The notes: a model not told the origin generated them from the sequence alone. Counted from the first letter of the stretch, positions 8,857 to 18,927 are shown. The stretch is 64,000 nucleotides of DNA from Myxococcales bacterium (GCA_016706545.1 JADJJK010000005.1:124001-188000), one strand, 5' to 3'. A program made the numbers and translations.

Positions 8857-11800
8857 CTATCCGTCGACTCCTGTCGACGGCCTCATTGAAGCTTGCGTTC
8901 GCCATGCGCCACCACGTCTTCCGCCGTCTATCCGTCGACTCCTGTCGACGGCCTCATTGAAGCCCACGCCTGCGCGGTAGTCCACCCGTCGCACTTGCCA
9001 TCAGCTATCCGTCGACTCCTGTCGACGGCCTCATTGAAGCAGGTCCTCGAGTTGCTCGCTGGTCATCGCACGTGCCTATCCGTCGACTCCTGTCGACGGC
9101 CTCATTGAAGCCTCAAACGCTGGTTTTGCGTCCGTTCCGCCGCGGTCACTATCCGTCGACTCCTGTCGACGGCCTCATTGAAGCTAAAATGGAACACAGC
9201 TTGCATTGTAGGAGCGGATAACCTATCCGTCGACTCCTGTCGACGGCCTCATTGAAGCTTGACTGGACCTTCTTGGGGATCTTGTGGCTGTAGTCCGCTA
9301 TCCGTCGACTCCTGTCGACGGCCTCATTGAAGCGGCTCAGGCTAGCAGGCCGGCGCGGATCGCGAGCTATCCGTCGACTCCTGTCGACGGCCTCATTGAA
9401 GCACGGTGCCGGCGGGTGTTCGTCGGTGTCATCTTCGATCCTATCCGTCGACTCCTGTCGACGGCCTCATTGAAGCATCCGGCGGCGTCGGGACCGGGCC
9501 CATCGTGCCCGCACTATCCGTCGACTCCTGTCGACGGCCTCATTGAAGCCGCCGCTGCATCGCCGGAAAACCTCCCGACATTGACCTATCCGTCGACTCC
9601 TGTCGACGGCCTCATTGAAGCACTCACGATGATGCGCGCGCATGCCCCTTCCTCTCCGCCTATCCGTCGACTCCTGTCGACGGCCTCATTGAAGCCTGAG
9701 ACGTTTGGCGGCGGCATGGCACGCAGCGTCCGCTATCCGTCGACTCCTGTCGACGGCCTCATTGAAGCGCGGCCGGCTGGCTGCGGCCAAGCGCGAGGTC
9801 AGCAACTATCCGTCGACACCCGTCGACGGCCTCATTGAAGCTCGTAGGCCGCGCGGTGGAGCGCCTGGACTACGCAGCTATCCGTCGACTCCTGTCGACG
9901 GCCTCATTGAAGCCCGATCTCCCGCCCTCGATGGGCTCTGGCGATCCGACCTATCCGTCGACTCCTGTCGACGGCCTCATTGAAGCAAGTACACCGTCCT
10001 GCATGGGCGCTCGCAGGGCATCGGCTATCCGTCGACTCCTGTCGACGGCCTCATTGAAGCGACCCGGCGGCAGATGTCAGTCGCGGCCGAACGTGCTCTA
10101 TCCGTCGACTCCTGTCGACGGCCTCATGAAGCCTTGGCGTCGGCCGGGTTGGCGGCGCCTCCTCAACCTATCCGTCGACTCCTGTCGACGGCCTCATTGA
10201 AGCGACACGTACTCGGCGGCGTCCTTCAGCGCGCGCGTGTCCTATCCGTCGACTCCTGTCGACGGCCTCATTGAAGCGTCGCGGGAGGGAAGGTCGTAGG
10301 CCGCGGGGCCTGCGACTATCCGTCGACTCCTGTCGACGGCCTCATTGAAGCTCGTGCAGCGGCGGCTTCCACCGCGCGCCGTTCCAGTCCTATCCGTCGA
10401 CTCCTGTCGACGGCCTCATTGAAGCGTCCGAATTTCGGACGACGAACCACGCCAGCAGCGCGGCTATCCGTCGACTCCTGTCGACGGCCTCATTGAAGCG
10501 GGCCCGTCCGCGGCCCGTACTGGCACACGTACCGGCCCTATCCGTCGACTCCTGTCGACGGCCTCATTGAAGCACCTTGACCTTGACCTTGACTCCAGTC
10601 TTGGCCTTCTATCCGTCGACTCCTGTCGACGGCCTCATTGAAGCTTCTGGATCGTAGCGAGATACTTGCGCGCAGCATGTGTCTATCCGTCGACTCCTGT
10701 CGACGGCCTCATTGAAGCTGATACCGTCGTTTTGAAAGAGAGGGAGCACGCGATCTATCCGTCGACTCCTGTCGACGGCCTCATTGAAGCTTGGTCGATT
10801 CGTGGCCAGCTAGGCACAAACGCGGACTATCCGTCGACTCCTGTCGACGGCCTCATTGAAGCGCAACTACAAATCGAAAATCCGCACTGCGAACATGGCT
10901 ATCCGTCGACTCCTGTCGACGGCCTCATTGAAGCTCTTTCCGCCTGGTTTGCTACAGTCTTTGTAAAAAGATGCTATCCGTCGACTCCTGTCGACGGCCT
11001 CATTGAAGCCTGTTGTCGTCTCGCCCAAGGAGGACCCCGGACAGGGCTATCCGTCGACTCCTGTCGACGGCCTCATTGAAGCTCGATGGTAGGACCCTCA
11101 TGTAGACGTCGGTCGCCAGGCCTATCCGTCGACTCCTGTCGACGGCCTCATTGAAGCGAGGCGCGATCTCGACGGTACACCTCCGATGACGCCACTATCC
11201 GTCGACTCCTGTCGACGGCCTCATTGAAGCATGTGGTCGAACACCTCTCCGACGAACTCGCGGGTTCTATCCGTCGACTCCTGTCGACGGCCTCATTGAA
11301 GCGGCTTGCGCGCATGCGCCGTTCTGTGGTAATCTGAGCTATCCGTCGACTCCTGTCGACGGCCTCATTGAAGCCTCCGTTCATTCCATTGTCTGTTGTG
11401 CAGCGCTCGGTTCTATCCGTCGACTCCTGTCGACGGCCTCATTGAAGCGTGGTGGCGACGATCATCCCCCAACACAGCGACCTATCCGTCGACTCCTGTC
11501 GACGGCCTCATTGAAGCCTCTCCTGCGTGCCGGTCCATTCGCCGCGCCCGTCTATCCGTCGACTCCTGTCGACGGCCTCATTGAAGCGCTGACGGGGACG
11601 CTGCGGCCAACGCGAGCGCGCGCTCTATCCGTCGACTCCTGTCGACGGCCTCATTGAAGCGGCGCGCTCGCGCATCGCGTCCCAGGAGACCGTCACCCTA
11701 TCCGTCGACTCCTGTCGACGGCCTCATTGAAGCAGCTCGCCGCCCCACGCGGTGGCCTCGCTGACCCAGTCTATCCGTCGACTCCTGTCGACGGCCTCAT

Positions 11801-14654
11801 TGAAGCATGAGTACCTCGAGGTACGAGGCGATCTGAGCCCCCTATCCGTCGACTCCTGTCGACGGCCTCATTGAAGCCACGTCCGCCCCGTGTGCTTCGC
11901 GTTGAGCGTCGGGCTATCCGTCGACTCCTGTCGACGGCCTCATTGAAGCGTGGCCTTCTTGGCCTTGCGCTGCGCGTCAGCCTCCTGGGCCTATCCGTCG
12001 ACTCCTGTCGACGGGCCTCATTGAAGCCAGCCCCGAGGCGAGACGCGAGCGCCCGCCCGAAACTATCCGTCGACTCCTGTCGACGGCCTCATTGAAGCGA
12101 TTCGGCCTTCAGCTCGGCCACCAGCCGCTCTTCAGCTCGGCCACCAGCCGCTCTGGCCTATCCGTCGACTCCTGTCGACGGCCTCATTGAAGCGCCCTCG
12201 TCCTCCTCCGAGTCGCTCTCGGAATCGGACTCTATCCGTCGACTCCTGTCGACGGCCTCATTGAAGCACGGGACCGTTGCCGCAGAGCGCGACGAGCACA
12301 AGCCTATCCGTCGACTCCTGTCGACGGCCTCATTGAAGCGAACTGTTTTTTTGGCGTATCGTTCAATGCTCGACGGTCTATCCGTCGACTCCTGTCGACG
12401 GCCTCATTGAAGCGGCTCCAGCGCCAGCAGGCCGGCGCGGATCGCGAGCTATCCGTCGACTCCTGTCGACGGCCTCATTGAAGCCGACGAGGAGCCGGAT
12501 GACGAAGACGACGATTCCGACCTATCCGTCGACTCCTGTCGACGGCCTCATTGAAGCGCCGAGCGCCTCAAACGCCCAGCGCGCCGGACCGCTATCCGTC
12601 GACTCCTGTCGACGGCCTCATTGAAGCTCTGTAGCGTAGATCACGAACGTCTTGCCAGCGGACCTATCCGTCGACTCCTGTCGACGGCCTCATTGAAGCC
12701 TGGATACTTACGGCGAAGATTTCATGTCCCAGACTATCCGTCGACACCTGTCGACGGCCTCATTGAAGCGTCCGCGTGTGGCAGCGCCTCGCGGAGTGGT
12801 GTGCCTCTATCCGTCGACTCCTGTCGACGGCCTCATTGAAGCCGCACGGTGCCCGTAGGCGAGACCTACATCCACGGCACTATCCGTCGACTCCTGTCGA
12901 CGGCCTCATTGAAGCGCGCTCAACGGCGGCGCAGTTGCCTAGGAGGACGACCTATCCGTCGACTCCTGTCGACGGCCTCATTGAAGCCCGTCGACGTCCG
13001 CCCGGCGATCTTCCTGAAAGTGAGCCTATCCGTCGACACCTGTCGACGGCCTCATTGAAGCGTTGTGCGTATCCACGGGACCATCTCCCCACGGAAAACC
13101 TATCCGTCGACTCCTGTCGACGGCCTCATTGAAGCACACCGAGATCGCGATCGGCGACCAGCCGTGCGGCCTCTATCCGTCGACTCCTGTCGACGGCCTC
13201 ATTGAAGCCCTCGGAGGAGGCGATGGTGGACGTCGCGGCGCGCGTCCTATCCGTCGACTCCTGTCGACGGCCTCATTGAAGCGAGGCTAGTAATTCAGCC
13301 TCTGCTTTTACAGCTCGAGTTTCTATCCGTCGACACCTGTCGACGGCCTCATTGAAGCACTTTCTTGGCATACTGATACGCAGCGTTGCGTACCTATCCG
13401 TCGACTCCTGTCGACGGCCTCATTGAAGCCCTCTCAGCTCATCGCCAATGGCAGCCTGGTCCAGCACCTATCCGTCGACTCCTGTCGACGGCCTCATTGA
13501 AGCTTCTCGAATTCGCATTCGATGGTGAGCGGCGTGACCTATCCGTCGACTCCTGTCGACGGCCTCATTGAAGCTGCCATCGAGGCGCGAGGGTAAAGCG
13601 TGGCACGTGCTATCCGTCGACTCCTGTCGACGGCCTCATTGAAGCCACTTCTTTGCAGTCCTGTCTTGGGCCACTCCCTTGGTCCTATCCGTCGACTCCT
13701 GTCGACGGCCTCATTGAAGCGGATTCCGTTCATCGCGGCAGTGCCCTTCAAGGGGCCTATCCGTCGACTCCTGTCGACGGCCTCATTGAAGCCCGACGTC
13801 GAGGTCTTTGCGGATCTTCGCCACCATCCTATCCGTCGACTCCTGTCGACGGCCTCATTGAAGCCTGATGGACCTGTTCGCGGCTGGTCGCGACATCCAC
13901 ACCTATCCGTCGACTCCTGTCGACGGCCTCATTGAAGCGCGGACGAGCGCACATCCACGCCTCCTCCGCGGACAGGACTATCCGTCGACACCTGTCGACG
14001 GCCTCATTGAAGCCTGTTGATCGCGCTGGAGAACGACGTCAACCGCATCTATCCGTCGACTCCTGTCGACGGCCTCATTGAAGCCAGTTCACTCACGGCG
14101 GCGCGCACGTGATCGCGCTCTATCCGTCGACTCCTGTCGACGGCCTCATTGAAGCACGCGCGACAGTGTCATGACGCCCACGACGCGACAGTTCTATCCG
14201 TCGACTCCTGTCGACGGCCTCATTGAAGCCTTGGCGGCATGTTTTGAGTCCTTGCATTTCATGCCTATCCGTCGACACCTGTCGACGGCCTCATTGAAGC
14301 GCGCCGGCCCAGATGGCGGCGCCGCCGAAGAGGCGCTCCTATCCGTCGACTCCTGTCGACGGCCTCATTGAAGCAGATAAGCCTCTACTAGAAGGCCGTC
14401 CTCAAGAACATCTATCCGTCGACTCCTGTCGACGGCCTCATTGAAGCGGTAGAAGCTCTTTAGCGACTAGGGCGAATTTTGCTGACTATCCGTCGACTCC
14501 TGTCGACGGCCTCATTGAAGCTCTCTCCGATGACCGCTATCACCAGCGCCCCACCAGCGAGCTATCCGTCGACTCCTGTCGACGGCCTCATTGAAGCCCG
14601 CTTTCGCATCCGGCGGCATGGACGTGGCTCTTGGCTATCCGTCGACTCCTGTCG
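8857..14654 (+). CRISPR. CRISPR array: 80 repeats (last truncated), 79 spacers, 36-bp repeat
   Basis: The repeats begin CTATCCGTCGAC and end CCTCATTGAAGC. Each holds an 8-bp stem CCGTCGAC / GTCGACGG closing a TCCT loop, and each arm contains the palindrome GTCGAC. The plus-strand 3' end ATTGAAGC fits the usual 8-nt crRNA handle, so transcription is left to right. I counted repeat starts from 8857 to 14635. Spacers are 33-41 bp, mostly 35-38, with one exception of 59 bp (12099-12157). Variant repeats are: T13 to A at 9806 (with a second change), 12734, 13026, 13323, 13978 and 14265; a 1-bp deletion in repeat 10098; and an extra G in repeat 11991. The last repeat (14635-14654) stops after 20 bp against the RAYT element. 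Many short open frames here translate the repeat as YPSTPVDGLIEA and are not genes. Confidence 0.99.
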
Positions 14655-14918
14655 GGAGAGAACCCGACCGGAGGTTGTTTTGGGAGGAGAGCACGCACGA
14701 GCCGCGCCGCGTGGGCTCGCGTACAGAGAGTGCGCACGCTGCGCGCTGTCCGTGAGCGCGAACGGTGCTCGAAGAGCGCCATTGGCGCCAGCTCGAGGAC
14801 CAGCGCGGCGATCTCGCTGGTGCTGCGCCACGCCGCGACGAGGCGCGAGGGCGCGCCGAAGGGTCTCGCAAGGGGCACCTGGGGCTGCTGTCAGCGGGCG
14901 GCCCCGGCGGAAGCCGCC

Positions 14919-15803
14919 CTACTGCTGGATCACCACGCCGGGCTTGCCGCGCATCTTGTACGTGCCCGCGGGGAACACCGCCGGCAGGCCGGCCAGCCAC
15001 TGCTGGAGAGCCGCGCGATAGGCGTCCTGGAAGGCGCGGTTGCGCTGCAGCGCCTCCACGCGCGCCCAGCGGTTGCGCGCGGCGATCCTCGGCCGCAGCG
15101 CGCGTCGGGGCTCCCACGTGTTCGGACATGAGCGGAAGTCCTGCCGCCGTACCCCGGCACGCCCGAGCACCGCTCGCCTTTCGCTCACTCGCTGCTGCCG
15201 TGCCAGCGCCTCCAGATCATCGAGCCGCTGGCGCACCTTCCGGCGCGCTTCCTCGACCGGCCCCAGGTGCTCCGGCCAAGCCAACCTGAGCACCACGCGC
15301 TCGGGCGTCGGGCCCTGCTCACGGAAGAAGTGCGCCGGCCGCTCGACGTGCAGCTCCTGCCCGCTGAAGAACGCCGCCGTCGTGTGCATCCCCGGCCAGT
15401 GCTCGACGTGTTCCACGAGCTGCGCTGTCACCGGGTTGGCCGCCGCATACGCGATCTTGTCGAACACGTCCAGCTCTTCCACCAGCTCCACCTGCCCAGG
15501 CTGCTCGTCTGCCCAGAAGTTCTCCCAGCGCCCGCGTAACGCATTCAACGCCCGGGCCGTCAGGCTATGCAACTCCTGGGTGAACGCAGGCAACACGCCA
15601 TCTGGATCATGCACGATCGCGTGATGATGATTGGACATCACCATCGCGTACAGCACTCGAACCCCAGTCTTCTGCGCCGCATACGCCAGGCAATAGAGGA
15701 AGACCTGGTTGGCCACCGCGTCGGGACGCAGCAGGAACGTGCGCTGCGTGCAGCGGCGCGTGACCATGTACACCTTCCCATGGAGGATCGGTCGAGAGTT
15801 CAC
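14919..15803 (-). CDS. REP-associated tyrosine transposase (Y1/HUH family)
   Basis: The protein has 294 residues from a GTG start; RPILHGKVYMVTRRCTQRTFLL is a typical N-terminus of TnpA-REP/Y1 transposases. The HUH metal site is NHHHAIVH (H59-H60-H61) and the likely nucleophile is Y119 in FDKIAYAAANPV, matching the RAYT pattern of a Tyr shortly before NP. These enzymes cut and join single-stranded DNA at palindromic REP sequences. The C-terminal third (from about 190) is basic and specific to this subgroup. The gene is intact and lies between inverted copies of a short repeat, so it may still be active. Confidence 0.88.
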   Translation of the reverse strand: MNSRPILHGKVYMVTRRCTQRTFLLRPDAVANQVFLYCLAYAAQKTGVRVLYAMVMSNHHHAIVHDPDGVLPAFTQELHSLTARALNALRGRWENFWADEQPGQVELVEELDVFDKIAYAAANPVTAQLVEHVEHWPGMHTTAAFFSGQELHVERPAHFFREQGPTPERVVLRLAWPEHLGPVEEARRKVRQRLDDLEALARQQRVSERRAVLGRAGVRRQDFRSCPNTWEPRRALRPRIAARNRWARVEALQRNRAFQDAYRAALQQWLAGLPAVFPAGTYKMRGKPGVVIQQ

Positions 15804-16055
15804 GCATAGAGCACCAGCAAGAAGCAGGCCGCAGACTAACTATCTGCAATCGCTTATCGGCAACCCTCTTTTTGTCCGGATTTCGGCCATGCCATCCGGC
15901 CACTACTGCTCTCTCGCCGGACACTCCCGCACTCGACTGTCGCACGCGACCCGTGCGGCACCACGCAACTCACCCCGTCCGGATTCCGGCCATCCGTCGG
16001 TTGATCCGGTAGCGGCGCTGGCGCGCAAGATCCCGTCGCACGCAGGCTCGCCTCG

Positions 16056-16130
16056 CAAAACAACCCCCGGTCCTATCCTCCGCACCAAAACAACCCCCGG
16101 TCGGGTTCTCCCAAAACAACCCCCGGTCCT
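16056..16130. repeat. Three copies of a 17-bp REP-like sequence
   Basis: CAAAACAACCCCCGGTC occurs at about 16056-16072, 16086-16102 and 16112-16128. An inverted, one-mismatch copy lies at 14666-14682 on the other side of the transposase gene. Confidence 0.88.
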
Positions 16131-16177
16131 CTCTACGGGAGGCAGTCTGACGCGCCTTCGTCTACACTCGAGGTCTC

Positions 16178-16687
16178 ATGGCCTCCTCCGCTCGCTCTGT
16201 GCGCCCCGCGCGCTGGCTCGTGACGCTGTCGTTGTCCGCGACCCTCTGCGCGGCCGTGGCCGCTGGGTGCGGGCGCACGGCCGGGTCGCCCCCGGCGCCG
16301 TCGTCGGCGAGCGCCGGCCATGAGGGGAGCTCCGGCGGCGCCAGCCGCCCGGCGTGCGGCGACCAGCCGTGCCCGAGCGGCCAGAGCTGCGTGCAGGTGC
16401 TGGGCTGCACCATCGAGGACTGCGTTGATCGCAGCACGAACCCACCCTCGCTCACGCTGGCGTGCGTCGCGAACTGCCTGTCCGGGGCTTGCTCGGCCGC
16501 GCAGTTCTTCGCGGATCAGATGACAAGCTGCGTGGCGACGAGTTTCGGCACGTGCGCCGGAGGCACCTCCTGCATCGAGAACGCCTGCTCGGCGGAGCTG
16601 TCCGCTTGCATCGGCGCCACGTGCGGATCTGACGGGACGGGCGGCACCAACTCCGGGGGGCAAGCCCGCAAAGAGGAACCTCGATGA
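16178..16687 (+). CDS. Cysteine-rich lipoprotein (probably frameshifted near the 3' end)
   Basis: The protein has 169 residues. A basic N-terminus and hydrophobic segment lead to the lipobox VAAGC (C31), then an S/G/P-rich linker and a domain rich in cysteines (CGDQPCPSGQSC, CTIEDC, CVANCLSGAC, CIENACSAELSACIGATC). This resembles the small Cys-rich surface lipoproteins common in myxobacteria; function is unknown. A run of six G at about 16659-16664 is where the frame appears to break. With one more G the protein would continue to 16817 with a composition-matched tail that includes ACESAAAEQNACRGGNC. I therefore suspect a 1-bp base-calling deletion or a real frameshift. Confidence 0.7.
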   Translation: MASSARSVRPARWLVTLSLSATLCAAVAAGCGRTAGSPPAPSSASAGHEGSSGGASRPACGDQPCPSGQSCVQVLGCTIEDCVDRSTNPPSLTLACVANCLSGACSAAQFFADQMTSCVATSFGTCAGGTSCIENACSAELSACIGATCGSDGTGGTNSGGQARKEEPR

Positions 16688-16881
16688 GCCGACTGTCGCA
16701 GCGACCGCGGCCACCGCGGCCACCGCGCTGGCGAAAGCTGCGGCGGGAGCTTGCGAGTCGGCGGCGGCGGAACAGAATGCCTGCAGAGGCGGCAATTGCT
16801 TGATCCCAAAGAGCTGAAGCTTGAGGCTGCGCGCGGGTGCGCGGTCGCGCGTGCGTGGTGGCGCGGTCGGCGGGGTGGACC

Positions 16882-17646
16882 ATGACGGCGGCGGCGGGGC
16901 CAACGCTCGGGGACTGGCTGGGCGAGCCCTTCTCGCTGGCGATGTCGTCCGGGTTCTTCTCCTTCTTCGCGCACACGGGAGTGGCGTCGGTGCTGGAGGC
17001 GGCCGGGCGGGTGCCGGTGCGGGTCTCTGGCTCGAGCGCGGGGGCGCTGGTGACCGGCGCGCTGGCGGCGGGGCTCTCCGCCACGCAACTCTCCGAGGTC
17101 CTGGGGACGCTACAGCGGAGCGACTTCTGGGATCCACGGCCCGGGTTCGGCTTGCTGCGGGGGGCGCGGTTCGATGCGCTCTTGCGCGAGCTGCTGCCGG
17201 TGTCTACGTTCGAGGCGTGCCGTTTCCCGGCGGCGATCTCGGTGTTCGATCTGCGAACGAGGTCCACGCAGGTGGTGGAGTCCGGTGATCTGATTCACGC
17301 GATCCGCGCTTCGTGCGCGGTGCCGCTGCTGTTTCATCCGGTGCGATCGGCGGGGCGGCTGCGGTGGGATGGCGGGATCCAGGACCGGCCGGGGCTCCTG
17401 GGCATGGCGCCGGGGACGCGCGTGCTCTACCACCACATCGTCTCTCGATCTCCGTGGCGCCTGGCGGGCAGCATGCGATTGCCCGCGCGGCCGAACATGG
17501 TCACGCTGCGGCTGCACGGCTTGCCTCGTTCGGGGCCCTTTCGGCTGGCCGCTGGGCGCCGCGCGCTGGAGGCGGCGCGGCGGCTGACCGCGCGCGCGCT
17601 GGAGCTGCGCATCCCCGACGACGGGGTGCTCGACGTCAGCGAGTGA
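16882..17646 (+). CDS. Patatin-like phospholipase
   Basis: The protein has 254 residues from ATG 16882; an in-frame start at 16837 is less likely because its first residues do not fit the family. The patatin Ser/Asp dyad is visible: GSSAG (50-54, nucleophile S52) and WDGGIQD (D163 in the DGG motif). The glycine-rich oxyanion loop is degenerate (SSGFFSFFAHTGV instead of GGGxxG), which may alter activity. Patatins hydrolyse acyl esters of lipids. There is no signal peptide, so it is predicted cytoplasmic or peripheral. It lies downstream of the Cys-rich lipoprotein with about 200 bp between them; no operon partner is obvious. Confidence 0.75.
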   Translation: MTAAAGPTLGDWLGEPFSLAMSSGFFSFFAHTGVASVLEAAGRVPVRVSGSSAGALVTGALAAGLSATQLSEVLGTLQRSDFWDPRPGFGLLRGARFDALLRELLPVSTFEACRFPAAISVFDLRTRSTQVVESGDLIHAIRASCAVPLLFHPVRSAGRLRWDGGIQDRPGLLGMAPGTRVLYHHIVSRSPWRLAGSMRLPARPNMVTLRLHGLPRSGPFRLAAGRRALEAARRLTARALELRIPDDGVLDVSE

Positions 17647-17791
17647 TGCTGGCTCTTGTGGGTCGGTGCAGGGGCTGCGCTCGCGCAAGCTGGGGCGCAA
17701 TCGCTGCGCCGAGCGAGAAGCCAAGCGGAGCAGCGGTGTGGTCAGGTCTGCGGAAAGTGGGGCTCGCGCGTTCGTCCGCGTCGATTGACCA

Positions 17792-17807
17792 CGGCACGCA
17801 TCTGGCA
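17792..17807 (+). promoter_or_regulatory. Sigma-54 (-24/-12) promoter of the DUF2934 gene
   Basis: CGGCACGCATCTGGCA matches TGGCACG-N4-TTGCW with GG and GC separated by exactly 10 bp. The predicted transcription start near 17818 lies just before the ribosome-binding site GGAGG (17820-17824) of the gene at 17831, and it excludes the ATG at 17807 as a start. Confidence 0.65.
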
Positions 17808-17830
17808 TGAGAAGACTGCGGAGGATTCCG

Positions 17831-18112
17831 ATGCGCGACAAGAACAGTAACGGCGAGCAAGACACAGCGGCAGCCACGGCGATGGCGGTGGCTGCGGCAC
17901 AGGTCGCGGTCGCGGAGAACGCAGCCGCAGAGGCGGCGGTGGAAGCGGCGGCCGAGGCGCAAGCCGCAGCCGCGCGACCGCAGATCCCAGATGACGTCAT
18001 CGCGGTGCGAGCCTTCCACAAGTGGCAGGCCAGGGGCTGTCCCATCGGCGATGACGCGAGCGACTGGTTCGCTGCCAGAGAAGAGCTGGAGGCAGAGGCC
18101 AGCGGGGACTGA
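17831..18112 (+). CDS. DUF2934 domain protein
   Basis: The protein has 93 residues. The N-terminal half is an alanine-rich, low-complexity helix (residues 10-50). The C-terminal half, IPDDVIAVRAFHKWQARGCP followed by GDDASDWFAAREELEAE, fits the DUF2934 pattern (A..AY..W..RG.P.G...DW..A...L). DUF2934 proteins are small, of unknown function and frequent in myxobacteria and other proteobacteria. A strong ribosome-binding site (GGAGG) 6 bp upstream sets the start, and a sigma-54 promoter precedes it, implying activation by an enhancer-binding protein. Three 10-bp repeats GGACTGA(C/T)GC follow at the stop codon. Confidence 0.75.
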   Translation: MRDKNSNGEQDTAAATAMAVAAAQVAVAENAAAEAAVEAAAEAQAAAARPQIPDDVIAVRAFHKWQARGCPIGDDASDWFAAREELEAEASGD

Positions 18113-18424
18113 CGCGGACTGATGCGGACTGACGCGAGCTGGGCAAGCAGGCCGGAAGCTCGCCCGCCACGCCGCGATCAGCGCCGGTGCAGGACCGCGC
18201 GATGACGGGGCGCCAAAAAGCGGTGCAACGAACGCCGCGAGCCCCGCACATGCGGGGCCCGCGAAAGACACCAGCCCGCCGCCCTCGAGTCTCCAAGATC
18301 TGCGCCGCACCCCCATCAGGCTCACGCTGCTCAGCGACCAGCGCTGGAAGCCCAGCCCCTCATGCGACGAAGTTCATGGCCCTCCCAAAGAGTTGTGCCA
18401 CGGCAGTGACGTCGCTCGCCATCC
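18113..18424. other. Intergenic region without recognisable gene
   Basis: There are 312 bp between the convergent DUF2934 and LuxR-type genes. Apart from short GGACTGA(C/T)GC repeats at its left edge I see no RNA, promoter or clear terminator. Confidence 0.5.
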
Positions 18425-18802
18425 TCATTTTGCCGACAGCGGACTGGGCGGCATCAGGGGCGTCTGCGCGAGCTTGACCGCCAGCTCGGTGCGCGAGTGG
18501 ACTCCGAGCTTGCGATAGATCGATTGGAGCTGCGAGGAGATGGTGGCCTTCTTGGCGCCGCGCTTCGCGGCGATCTGCGCGGCGCGCAGGCCTTGCCGCG
18601 CCAGCTCGGCGACCTGCCACTCCGCGTCGGTGAGGACGCCGGGCGCCGCGTGGGGCTTGCCGGAGAAGCCAAACAGGACGAGGGTCTCTCCATCCACCTC
18701 GAGGGTCTCGACGATCAGCTCAGGCGGAGGCGCGCCAGATCCCGCTGCGCCCTCGATCATGGGCCCAAGGTTGGCAGGCGAACGAGAGGTGCGGGGCTTC
18801 AT
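18425..18802 (-). CDS. Small LuxR-type HTH regulator
   Basis: The protein has 125 residues. The C-terminal part, VLTDAEWQVAELARQGLRAA followed by IAAKRGAKKATISSQLQSIYRKLGVHSRTEL, is a GerE/LuxR-type helix-turn-helix DNA-binding domain (about residues 55-112). The N-terminal 50 residues contain one predicted beta pair (ETLEVDGETLVLFGFSG) and no receiver domain, so no input is recognisable. It lies 92 bp downstream of a second LuxR-type gene on the same strand, so the two may be co-transcribed and functionally paired. Target genes are unknown; the divergent double-glycine peptide gene beyond the pair is one candidate. Confidence 0.78.
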   Translation of the reverse strand: MKPRTSRSPANLGPMIEGAAGSGAPPPELIVETLEVDGETLVLFGFSGKPHAAPGVLTDAEWQVAELARQGLRAAQIAAKRGAKKATISSQLQSIYRKLGVHSRTELAVKLAQTPLMPPSPLSAK

Positions 18803-18863
18803 GGATCCGCTCCGTCTCGCCGCTGGGGCGGCTCGCGGTGCGGCGCCGTCGAGTCCGCCGCGG

Positions 18864-18927
18864 GGGCGTCGCGGTCTGCGGGGCGTCGCGGTCTTCAGGA
18901 GCGTCGCGGTCCGGGGGCGTCGCGGTC
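18864..18927. repeat. Four copies of GGGCGTCGCGGTC spanning the LuxR gene stop
   Basis: Copies lie at 18864-18876, 18881-18893, 18900-18911 (first bases diverged) and 18915-18927. The spacing is irregular, 15-19 bp. Confidence 0.8.

Larger units (their letters stand above)
14654..16130 (-). mobile_element. REP-associated tyrosine transposase (RAYT) element with flanking inverted repeats
   Basis: One intact Y1/HUH transposase gene (minus strand) lies between related short repeats. At 14654-14683 the sequence GACCGGAGGTTGTTTTGGG is the inverted, one-mismatch counterpart of three direct copies of CAAAACAACCCCCGGTC at 16056-16130. One of those copies also shares the adjoining GGGTTCTCCC with the left end (GGGAGAGAACCC). 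Repeat palindromes beside a lone HUH transposase are the hallmark of RAYT/REP systems. The left boundary coincides with the truncation of the last CRISPR repeat. The exact element ends are inferred. Confidence 0.65.

Noticed and set aside
8748..14371. Many short open frames across the array encoding YPSTPVDGLIEA or IRRLLSTASLK repeats
   Set aside because: These are translations of the CRISPR repeat in different frames, with random spacer-encoded links; no starts, ribosome-binding sites or folds.
17807..17830. ATG 17807 as start of the DUF2934 protein
   Set aside because: It lies in the -12 region of the predicted sigma-54 promoter and lacks a ribosome-binding site; ATG 17831 has GGAGG.
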